DNA of 5,354 nucleotides from contig JACIYQ010000248.1 in the NCBI GenBank assembly GCA_014359855.1, positions 1-5,354 of the forward strand, written 5' to 3'. Below are positions 1-5,354 of this stretch, piece after piece. Every line of letters starts with the position of its first letter. Position 1 is the stretch's first letter. Source of the DNA: Parvibaculum sp. GTDB lineage: Bacteria > Pseudomonadota > Alphaproteobacteria > Parvibaculales > Parvibaculaceae. Both the position numbers and the translations under genes were made by a program. Below the pieces are notes generated by a model that was not told where the DNA came from, searched no databases, and saw only the letters and a program-made list of their open reading frames with translations.

Positions 1-1132
1 TCTTCTCTATCTGCTGTCGATCTTCGTTGCGCCGGACTACGCCTTCTTCACCGAACGCCTCAAAGGCTTCGTCCAGCTCGCCTATTCATTCGTCGCCGGC
101 TACGGCTTCTTCATCGTCGCGACACGCTACGACCGGACGACGCTGGCCCGCATCTTCCTCATCCTCTGCCTGCTCATTCTGGCCGGTGCGGCGCTTGAGA
201 ACTATACGGGCTTCAAGACCGTCAGCGACAGTTTCCGCGAGCGCTTCTACGACTTCGGCGTCTACGCTTCGGACAGGCGCGATGAACTTCTCTACGGAAT
301 GATCCGGCCGAAGTTTTTCACCTCCGAACCTTCCTATCTCACTTTCGGCTTCTCGTTCCTGCTCTTCGGCTGGTACGGCCTCTCGACGGCGAAGCTCAGG
401 CTTCCCCTCAGCCTCGCACTTCTGGCGGCTGCCTATTTTCTCATGCGCGGGCCAACGCTGCTTCTCGTCCTGCCCCTTATTGCGGCTTGCGAACTCCTGC
501 TCAACGCGCGCAAGGCAGAGGATGCGGGCAGCGCTTCCATGCGCCTCGTCGCCCTGCCCGCGCTCGCCCTGTTTCTGCTGGGCGTCGGACTCTGGGCGGG
601 TGCGGCCCTCTTCGAGGAACGGCTTGACGCAGTTCTTCTCGGCTCGGATCCGAGCTTCTTCTATCGCGAGATCGGACCGGCACTCACAGCCGCCGCGACC
701 ATTGCCCGGCATCCCTTCACGGGTATTGGACTTACCGGTGAAGAATATCTCGGAAACGACATCGTCGCGATTTACATGAGCTCACCCGCCTTCTCGCCGG
801 ATTGGGCGACCGACGACATCGCACACATCATCACCAATTATTTCTGGTCCCACTGGATCTACTTCGGCCTCGGCTGGGGGCTGGTGCTCGTCGCGGCCTT
901 CAGCTGGTTCCTTAAGCGCCTCGATGTGCCGTCCGTCACCTTCTGCTGGATCGCATGGATCGTGTTCGGTCAATCGATGGGCGCCTATGTCTCACCGCGA
1001 ACATGGTCGGTCATGTTTCTCGCTTCCGTCATCGCCGTTCTCTCGAAGCGGCAACCCGTTGGACGACATCAAGAAGCGGACGCACCACATATCCGGGGAA
1101 CCGGCTGGACCACCCGCGAGGCCACCACATGA
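1..1132 (+). CDS. Wzy-type polysaccharide polymerase / O-antigen-ligase-like membrane protein (5' end missing)
   Basis: Probable integral inner-membrane protein that joins lipid-linked repeat units into polymer at the periplasmic face. The reading frame is open from base 2, giving 376 visible residues; the true start lies upstream. Hydrophobic segments are visible near residues 1-11, 22-41, 48-65, 112-128, 131-148, 151-167, 183-203, 281-303, 311-326 and 334-348. Two long polar loops separate them. The first (about 66-111) ends in RPKFFTSEPS, a motif seen in many Wzy-like proteins. The second (about 204-280) carries Arg222 and HPFTGIGL (237-244), resembling the R...HP.tGiGl pattern of the Wzy_C (PF04932) family. 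A polar tail of about 28 residues follows the last membrane segment. The Met codon at 299 is internal, because coding continues upstream in frame with hydrophobic helices. The stop overlaps the next start (ATGA). Family is inferred from topology and motifs; polymerase versus ligase cannot be decided here. Confidence 0.8.
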   Translation, partial: LLYLLSIFVAPDYAFFTERLKGFVQLAYSFVAGYGFFIVATRYDRTTLARIFLILCLLILAGAALENYTGFKTVSDSFRERFYDFGVYASDRRDELLYGMIRPKFFTSEPSYLTFGFSFLLFGWYGLSTAKLRLPLSLALLAAAYFLMRGPTLLLVLPLIAACELLLNARKAEDAGSASMRLVALPALALFLLGVGLWAGAALFEERLDAVLLGSDPSFFYREIGPALTAAATIARHPFTGIGLTGEEYLGNDIVAIYMSSPAFSPDWATDDIAHIITNYFWSHWIYFGLGWGLVLVAAFSWFLKRLDVPSVTFCWIAWIVFGQSMGAYVSPRTWSVMFLASVIAVLSKRQPVGRHQEADAPHIRGTGWTTREATT

Positions 1133-1135
1133 GGA
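1118..1135 (+). promoter_or_regulatory. Two candidate Shine-Dalgarno sites bearing on the glycosyltransferase start
   Basis: GAGG at 1118-1121 sits seven bases before ATG 1129, and GAGGA at 1131-1135 sits eight bases before ATG 1144. Both spacings are normal. The second motif is longer and its start gives the family-typical MRVLHLS N-terminus; the first gives an ATGA stop-start overlap with the membrane protein gene. The sequence alone does not settle which is used. Confidence 0.5.
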
Positions 1136-2448
1136 CCAGGCCCATGCGCGTTCTTCACCTCAGCACATTCGACGCGGATGGCGGCGCCGCGCGCGGATCG
1201 CTTTGGCTGCACCAGGCACTTCGGGCGCAGGGCGCCGACTCCGTGATGATGGTCGGGCGCAAGACGAGTGCGGACGGCACCATCCTGCCCCTGCCGACCC
1301 GGACCGACCGCCTGGCTGCCCGCCTGCGCGGACGTCTCGACGGTCTCCCGCTCTACCGCTACGACAAGACGGAAGAATCTTTCTGGTCTCTCGGCTGGAT
1401 TCCCGCCCGCGTCGATCACATCATCCGCGAGATCGATCCGGACGTCGTCCATCTCCACTGGGTGGGCGCGGGCTTCCTGCCGATCGAAGGCCTGCGCCAG
1501 ATCGGCCGGCCCATCGTCTGGACGCTGCGCGACATGTGGCCCCTGACCGGCGGATGCCACTACACTGCGGGATGCGAACGCTACCGCGTGGGCTGCGGAC
1601 GCTGCCCGCAGCTCCGGTCGCTCGACGAGGACGATCTCAGCAGGCAAACCTGGCGCCTCAAGGAGGAGAACTGGGGTTCCCTCGATCTCCATCTGGCGCC
1701 GATCAGCGGCTGGCTCGCCGACTGCGCCCGCGCAAGCCCGCTGCTTCGCGACTACCCGCTGACGGTCATCCCGAACGGACTCGACACAACGCACTTCCGC
1801 CCTATCGACAAGCAGGAGGCGCGCCGGGAGTGGAACCTGCCGTCGAACAAGCGCATTCTTCTCTATGGCGCCATCAACGCCACGAAAGATCGCCGTAAGG
1901 GTTTTCCCGAACTCATCCTCGCCCTCAGCCAGCTCGGTCAGACAGCGCGGGCGAGCGACACCTTGCTCGTCGTCTTCGGGAACCTTTCTCCCGAAGAGCT
2001 GCCGGATACCGGCATCGAGACGAAGCTTGTCGGATATGTCGGCCAGGACGACCAGCTCGCCAGCCTGTACGCGGCAGCCGATGTCGCCGTCATGCCTTCC
2101 TTGCAGGAAGCTTTCGGCAAGACGCTGATCGAGGCCATGGCCTGCGGCACGCCTGTCGTAGCGTTCGGAAGTGGCGGCCCTCTCGATATCGTCGACCATC
2201 GCCTCAACGGGTATCTGGCGGAGCCCTTTCGGTCGAGAGATCTCGCCGCCGGAATTTCATGGTGCATGGACGAGATCGAGCGCGGCAGGAACCTCGGCGG
2301 CGCCGCACGCGCGAAAATCGAGGCAGAGTTCGATATTCACGCCGTCGCCCACCGCTATACCTCCCTTTACCGGGAATGCATGAAAGGCCGCGATGAATCG
2401 CAGGGATCTATTCGCGAATGGCGGTGCCGCAGCTCTGCTGCTGACTAG
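1129..2448 (+). CDS. GT4 family glycosyltransferase, WcaC-like
   Basis: A 439-residue cytoplasmic GT-B enzyme expected to transfer a sugar from a nucleotide-sugar to the lipid-linked repeat unit; donor and acceptor are unknown. The N-terminal acceptor domain starts MRVLHLSTFDADGGAARGS (6-24), the glycine-rich loop of GT-B folds. It continues with DVVHLHW (105-111) and VWTLRDMWPLTGGCHY (130-145), followed by a Cys set at 143, 149, 156 and 159; this block is typical of WcaC-like enzymes. The C-terminal donor domain (about 240-415) contains LYGAIN, then EAFGKTLIEAMACGTPVVAF, where Glu327 and Glu335 form the GT4 EX7E motif. The start at 1129 has GAGG seven bases upstream and is coupled to the preceding stop. 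ATG 1144 is an almost equally good alternative, with GAGGA eight bases upstream and the usual family N-terminus. The last 20 or so residues lie beyond the GT fold and run through the 56-base overlap with the next gene. Confidence 0.93.
   Translation: MRTRPMRVLHLSTFDADGGAARGSLWLHQALRAQGADSVMMVGRKTSADGTILPLPTRTDRLAARLRGRLDGLPLYRYDKTEESFWSLGWIPARVDHIIREIDPDVVHLHWVGAGFLPIEGLRQIGRPIVWTLRDMWPLTGGCHYTAGCERYRVGCGRCPQLRSLDEDDLSRQTWRLKEENWGSLDLHLAPISGWLADCARASPLLRDYPLTVIPNGLDTTHFRPIDKQEARREWNLPSNKRILLYGAINATKDRRKGFPELILALSQLGQTARASDTLLVVFGNLSPEELPDTGIETKLVGYVGQDDQLASLYAAADVAVMPSLQEAFGKTLIEAMACGTPVVAFGSGGPLDIVDHRLNGYLAEPFRSRDLAAGISWCMDEIERGRNLGGAARAKIEAEFDIHAVAHRYTSLYRECMKGRDESQGSIREWRCRSSAAD
2383..2387 (+). 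promoter_or_regulatory. Shine-Dalgarno site of the beta-helix gene, inside the upstream coding region
   Basis: AAAGG ends five bases before ATG 2393. It lies within the glycosyltransferase reading frame, so translation of the beta-helix protein would start before ribosomes finish the upstream gene. The start is supported independently because the twin arginines of the export signal are residues 3 and 4 from this Met. Confidence 0.55.
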
Positions 2449-2464
2449 CCCGAGCGCCTTTGCC
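2393..2464 (+). other. Twin-arginine (Tat) signal peptide coding region
   Basis: Encodes residues 1-24. The n-region is only Met-Asn before Arg3-Arg4, followed by Asp-Leu-Phe (consensus RRxFLK, with Leu and Phe swapped), a moderately hydrophobic Ala/Leu core and an AFA cleavage motif. The first 56 bases are also read in another frame as the end of the upstream glycosyltransferase. Tat rather than Sec use is inferred from the paired arginines and the weakly hydrophobic core. Confidence 0.75.
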
Positions 2465-3631
2465 GCACCGTTGGCCCCCGCCGCCGCGGGGCTTGTCGGC
2501 CTGCGCTCCGCCCTCGAATTCGGCGTGACGGGCGACGGGCTTGTGGATGAAACGGATGCGCTGCAAGGCGCGATGGACGCGGTACTGAATGCGAGCGCTC
2601 CCTCCTTTCTCGTCATCCCGCCCGGCCGATACAGGGTGAGCCGTCCGCTGCGGATCGAATACCGGCGCGAGACCACGGGAAACGTCACACAGCCGCATGG
2701 CATTCTTGCGCATGGCGCGACACTCCTTTCCGGCATCACCGACGGCTCGGACGTCCTCACCATCACCAGCCACGCCACGACACGTTTCCTGTTGATGGAA
2801 GGGCTTGCCATACGCGGCAATCGCAGCGAAGGGCGCGGGCTCGTCTTCGACTGCAACCGGGAAGGCTCCTACATCTACAACCTTTGCCTTCGCGACATCT
2901 TTGTCGAGAATTGCGGAAGCGACGGCCTCAATATGATCGGCAACATATTCGAGGGTCAGATTTTCAACTGTTATTTTCGCGATAACGGAGGCACCGGAGC
3001 CGTCTTGAAGCACGGCGATGCGGGAGGCGTGCTCTCGGCGATCCATGTCTTCGGTTCGGTCTTCGGCGGCAATGCAAACCACGGCGCCGTTCTTTCAAGT
3101 CCCGCGAACGATGCGAGTTTCCACGGCTGCTACTTCCTCGAGAACGGTTTGTTCGGCCTTTCCGCAGCAAACGGTTGCCCTCTTCTCTCGCATTGCGGCT
3201 TCGAGAACAACCACATGAAGGCCGGCAGCAAGGCCACTGGCGATGCGGGAGCGCGGATATCGAACTTCGGCACGCTTGTCGGCTGCACCTCGCACTCGAT
3301 TCACTACCAGACCCATCTCGTCCGCAGTTACATCGTCGGCGACGTGACCATGATCGGCTGCAGTGCATCCGGCTCCAGGCTCGCCGCCCTGCAGAGCAGC
3401 GGCACCGGCCGCGCGACCGTGATCGGGTGTCGCGGCGAAATCGATCATACCGGCGCCTTTCGGAGCGTACGCATCGGACAACAGGCAGGGGCCGTCTTCG
3501 GCAGCGACTGGAACGGCATGAATCTCGTTCACCTCGGCGATTACCGCCTCTGGGTCGACGCGGGCGGCAATCTTCGCATGAAGCGGGGAGCGCCCGTTGC
3601 AGACGATGACGGCAAACTCGTTGGAACCTAG
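2393..3631 (+). CDS. Tat-exported right-handed parallel beta-helix protein (Pectate_lyase_3 type), WcaM-like in architecture
   Basis: A 412-residue protein expected in the periplasm. Residues 1-24 form a twin-arginine signal: MNRRDLF, a hydrophobic run GGAAALLLTSPS, and a likely signal-peptidase site AFA|AP after residue 24. The mature part opens with FGVTGDGLVDETDALQ (43-58) and VIPPGRYRVS (74-83), matching the start of Pectate_lyase_3 (PF12708) beta-helix proteins. From about 160 to 350 it shows coils of roughly 22-30 residues, with recurring C-x-F-x-x-N-x-x-x-G units and Cys at 193, 246, 268, 298, 323 and 346. The C-terminus has LWVDAGGNLRMKRGAP (386-401) and ends LVGT, a tail known from phage tailspike-like and secreted beta-helix proteins. 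I see no GHG or RIK motif of GH28 polygalacturonases, so hydrolase activity is not assured. Its place between glycosyltransferase and pyruvyl transferase genes suggests it binds, trims or guides the nascent polysaccharide (inference). It overlaps the upstream gene by 56 bases. Confidence 0.88.
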   Translation: MNRRDLFANGGAAALLLTSPSAFAAPLAPAAAGLVGLRSALEFGVTGDGLVDETDALQGAMDAVLNASAPSFLVIPPGRYRVSRPLRIEYRRETTGNVTQPHGILAHGATLLSGITDGSDVLTITSHATTRFLLMEGLAIRGNRSEGRGLVFDCNREGSYIYNLCLRDIFVENCGSDGLNMIGNIFEGQIFNCYFRDNGGTGAVLKHGDAGGVLSAIHVFGSVFGGNANHGAVLSSPANDASFHGCYFLENGLFGLSAANGCPLLSHCGFENNHMKAGSKATGDAGARISNFGTLVGCTSHSIHYQTHLVRSYIVGDVTMIGCSASGSRLAALQSSGTGRATVIGCRGEIDHTGAFRSVRIGQQAGAVFGSDWNGMNLVHLGDYRLWVDAGGNLRMKRGAPVADDDGKLVGT

Positions 3632-3636
3632 GAGAA
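3630..3636 (+). promoter_or_regulatory. Strong Shine-Dalgarno site overlapping the beta-helix stop codon
   Basis: AGGAGAA overlaps the TAG stop at 3629-3631 and lies six bases before ATG 3643 (eight counted from the AGGAG core). It fixes the start of the pyruvyl transferase and indicates co-translation with the preceding gene. Confidence 0.75.
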
Positions 3637-3642
3637 CGAAGC

Positions 3643-5037
3643 ATGAGCAACGCCGAAAGAGGGTCGAACGTGCAGCCAGGAAAGGCACGCACGGTTCTCA
3701 TCCTGAATGCCGCGGCGCTGAACGGGGGCGATGCCGCGATCCTCACGGCGACCATGGCGATGCTGAAACGCATGCTGGGCGAAGACACCTCCTTTGTCGT
3801 TCATGACATCGACGCGGATGCAGCTTCCCGCTATCACGACGGCGTCCGGTTTCGCCCTCAGCTCTTTGCGCATGTGGAACGCCTGTCGGCACGGCGGAAG
3901 GCGCAGATCGCGATCAGCTTTTGTCTTCTGGCATTGGCGCCGCTACGCCGCACGGCGACGGGAAGATGGCTGACCTCCTGGCTGCCGGCCGGCATGAGGC
4001 GCGGTCTCGACGATTATGCGGCGGCCGATCTCGTCGTCTCGTCGGGCGGCACCTATCTCGTCCCGCATTACGAGGTCTATTCGAAGCTCTTCAATCTTCT
4101 CCTTGCCCGGGCGATGAAGCGCCCCCTTGTTCTCTTTACCCAGAGCCTTGGCCCCTTCCCTGCCGGAAGGCGGCGGTCGCTGATGCGCCTTGTCCTGAAC
4201 AAGGCCGATCTTGTTCTGGTTCGCGACGAAAGATCACGGCAAGCGCTGGAGAGGCTCGGCATCGACGACAGCCGGACAAGGCTTTGCGCCGACGCTGCCT
4301 TCTTCCTCGCCCCCGAAGACGTCGCGAAAACCGCTCCCACCTTCGAGGAGAGCCCGCGAAGCGTCGCGATCTCGGTACGGAACTGGCCGCATTTCCACTC
4401 GCGCCCGGCACAGGAGGGAATGGAGGCCTATCTCTCGGCCATGGCAGAATTCACCGAACATCTCATCCTGCGCCACGGCGCGAAGGTCACCTTCATATCG
4501 ACTTGCCAGGGAACACCGGAGTACTGGGCAGATGATGGCCTCGTGGCTGCCGGCATCGCCGCCCGTCTTCCGAAGCACGTCGCCGAACACGTCGTCTGCG
4601 ATCGCGGCTTCCACAGAACGGCCCAGCTCCTCGATCATCTGCGGCAGCAGGACTTCGTCGTCTCCACGCGGCTTCACTTCGCGATTCTATCGCTCTGCGC
4701 AGGCACGCCTGTTCTCCCGATCGCGTATGAATTCAAGACGACCGAACTCTTCGAGCGTCTCGGTCTGGGCGACCTGGCGCTCGATATCGAGACGATCAGC
4801 TCCGGACGGCTCATCGAGGCTTTCGAGGCGGCATTGCCTGTCTGGCGCGCGCGCCATGAGGCGGTCTGGAACGCCGTGGACAAGGAACGCCGCAGCGCCG
4901 CCGACGCAGCTCGCCACGTCGCGGAGCTGATCGCTCCCACCGATGTCGGGGACGAAACCGCACAGAGGAGCGAAGGCCTAAAGCTTCAGGAACGCTGGCC
5001 TTCCGTCGTTCCCGATGCGACGAGAAGGCCCTTGTAA
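3643..5037 (+). CDS. Polysaccharide pyruvyl transferase (WcaK/ExoV/CsaB family)
   Basis: A 464-residue, probably cytoplasmic enzyme that would transfer enolpyruvate from phosphoenolpyruvate to form a pyruvate ketal on a sugar of the repeat unit, giving an acidic polymer. PF04230 landmarks appear in order: VLILNAAALNGGDAAIL (18-34) with the N..GD loop; DLVVSSGGTYLVPHY (129-143); LFTQSLGPFPAG (164-175); DLVLVRDERSRQAL (189-202); ADAAFFL (216-222); VAISVRNW (241-248); and DFVVSTRLHFAILSLCAGTP (337-356) followed by AYEFKTTELFERLGL. Arg194 of VRDE and His345 of TRLH correspond to strongly conserved family positions. The length fits the longer WcaK-like members. The start is set by the AGGAG site just upstream, 11 bases after the beta-helix stop. 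The last 30 or so residues, after HVAELI, are polar, fall outside the family core and partly overlap the convergent glycosyltransferase gene. The acceptor sugar cannot be predicted. Confidence 0.93.
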   Translation: MSNAERGSNVQPGKARTVLILNAAALNGGDAAILTATMAMLKRMLGEDTSFVVHDIDADAASRYHDGVRFRPQLFAHVERLSARRKAQIAISFCLLALAPLRRTATGRWLTSWLPAGMRRGLDDYAAADLVVSSGGTYLVPHYEVYSKLFNLLLARAMKRPLVLFTQSLGPFPAGRRRSLMRLVLNKADLVLVRDERSRQALERLGIDDSRTRLCADAAFFLAPEDVAKTAPTFEESPRSVAISVRNWPHFHSRPAQEGMEAYLSAMAEFTEHLILRHGAKVTFISTCQGTPEYWADDGLVAAGIAARLPKHVAEHVVCDRGFHRTAQLLDHLRQQDFVVSTRLHFAILSLCAGTPVLPIAYEFKTTELFERLGLGDLALDIETISSGRLIEAFEAALPVWRARHEAVWNAVDKERRSAADAARHVAELIAPTDVGDETAQRSEGLKLQERWPSVVPDATRRPL

Positions 5038-5354
5038 TGCGCTTCGAGCCGCGCATTGAGTATGCGGACGTCGAACTCGCGCGCAACTCGCGCCCGCGCC
5101 GCCACGGAGAGTTCCTCCGCATGCCGCGGATTTTGCCAGATAAACGCCAGCGCGGAGCGGAGACCGAGAACGTCCCGTTCCTCGAGAAGCAGGCCCGTCT
5201 CCCCGGAGATCACGAGTTCGGGAATGCCGCTATGCCGGGTTGAGACCACCGGCACCCCGCTCGCCATGGCTTCCATCAACGTGACCGGAATGCCCTCCTG
5301 ATCCCCGCGCGAATCCGTCACGCTTGGCGCGAGCAGGACATCGCTCTTTTTCAT
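4986..5354 (-). CDS. GT4 family glycosyltransferase, WcaL/AmsK-like (C-terminal part; 5' end outside window)
   Basis: The visible 122 residues are the end of a GT-B donor-binding domain. They start at MKKSDVLLAPSVTDSRGDQE, continue with GIPVTLMEAMASGVPVVSTR and HSGIPELV, and end after a helical tail. Glu20 and Glu28 of the visible part form the EX7E motif. The stretch PSVT..GD.EGIPV.LMEAMA.G.PVVST.HSGIPELV closely recalls WcaL/AmsK and related enzymes of acidic exopolysaccharide synthesis. The Met codon at the window edge is almost certainly internal, because GT4 enzymes need about 250-280 more residues upstream. The gene runs opposite to the four preceding genes and ends inside the pyruvyl transferase gene with a 52-base tail-to-tail overlap. 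It would add one sugar to the lipid-linked repeat unit on the cytoplasmic side. GT4 assignment is firm; the WcaL-like subtype is recognised from memory of the motif. Confidence 0.9.
   Translation of the reverse strand: MKKSDVLLAPSVTDSRGDQEGIPVTLMEAMASGVPVVSTRHSGIPELVISGETGLLLEERDVLGLRSALAFIWQNPRHAEELSVAARARVAREFDVRILNARLEAHYKGLLVASGTTEGQRS
4997..5030. terminator. Candidate bidirectional terminator hairpin inside a convergent gene overlap
   Basis: Bases 4997-5008 pair with 5018-5030 to give 12 base pairs, interrupted only by a bulged A at 5023, around a nine-base loop (5009-5017). The stem is GC-rich (GGCCTTC pairing with GAAGGCC, CGTCG pairing with CGACG). It lies in the 52 bases shared by the ends of the two convergent genes, where a transcription barrier would be useful in both directions. 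Neither side has a good T-tract, so it is not a textbook intrinsic terminator; it may act in RNA processing or be constrained by coding alone. Confidence 0.4.

Noticed and set aside
299..301. ATG as the true start of the membrane protein
   Set aside because: The same frame is open back to the window edge and encodes further hydrophobic helices, and starting here would cut directly before the RPKFFTSEPS motif.
86..712. A 208-codon open frame antisense to the membrane protein gene
   Set aside because: The translation is charged and repetitive with no family motif, while the plus strand has consistent membrane helices and Wzy motifs.
1040..1132. Possible frameshift near the end of the membrane protein, as the last 28 or so residues look unlike a membrane protein
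   Set aside because: Wzy-like proteins often have short variable polar C-terminal tails, and the frame ends at an ATGA junction with the next gene, which fits an intact gene.
1069..2199. A 376-codon open frame antisense to the WcaC-like glycosyltransferase gene
   Set aside because: Its product is low-complexity and rich in Arg, Ala, Glu and Asp, without a recognisable domain. It mirrors a well-supported GT4 gene, and long antisense frames are expected in GC-biased coding DNA.
2964..3788. A 274-codon minus-strand frame spanning the beta-helix/pyruvyl transferase junction
   Set aside because: Arg/Ser-rich translation typical of a shadow frame; it crosses two well-supported plus-strand genes.
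5352..5354. ATG on the minus strand at the window edge as the start of the second glycosyltransferase
   Set aside because: The sequence right after it is the mid donor domain of GT4 enzymes, so the N-terminal two thirds must lie beyond the window.
1..5354. tRNA, rRNA, CRISPR array, insertion sequence or attachment site
   Set aside because: Essentially every base lies in a supported coding frame, and no array of direct repeats, transposase frame or RNA-gene-like segment was seen by eye.

Overview
The window is a compact piece of an exopolysaccharide/capsule biosynthesis locus, most likely from a high-GC Gram-negative alphaproteobacterium (Rhizobiales-like). That placement rests on strongly GC-biased third codon positions, tight gene packing and protein style, and no marker gene confirms it. 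There is essentially no non-coding DNA: the largest gap between genes is 11 bases. I see no RNA gene, insertion sequence, CRISPR array or obvious promoter.

Layout. (1) Positions 1-1132 (+) hold the 3' part of a polytopic membrane protein of the Wzy polymerase / O-antigen-ligase type. (2) Positions 1129-2448 (+) encode a GT4 glycosyltransferase of the WcaC-like type and overlap gene 1 by an ATGA junction. (3) Positions 2393-3631 (+) encode a Tat-exported right-handed beta-helix protein (Pectate_lyase_3 type) that overlaps gene 2 by 56 bases. (4) Positions 3643-5037 (+) encode a polysaccharide pyruvyl transferase of the WcaK/ExoV/CsaB type, whose ribosome-binding site overlaps the stop codon of gene 3. 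(5) Positions 4986-5354 (-) hold the C-terminal part of a second GT4 glycosyltransferase, WcaL/AmsK-like, which converges on gene 4 and overlaps it tail to tail by 52 bases. A long hairpin lies inside that overlap.

How they fit together. Cytoplasmic glycosyltransferases (genes 2 and 5) would assemble a lipid-linked repeat unit, the pyruvyl transferase (gene 4) would add an acidic pyruvate ketal, and the Wzy-like protein (gene 1) would polymerise flipped units at the periplasmic face. The Tat-exported beta-helix protein (gene 3) would act on or bind the polymer in the periplasm. Genes 1-4 look like one translationally coupled operon. The set recalls the enterobacterial colanic acid genes wcaK-wcaL-wcaM (pyruvyl transferase, GT4, Tat-exported beta-helix protein), here in a different order and with the GT4 on the opposite strand. 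That parallel is the most interesting observation; I do not see a wholly novel system.
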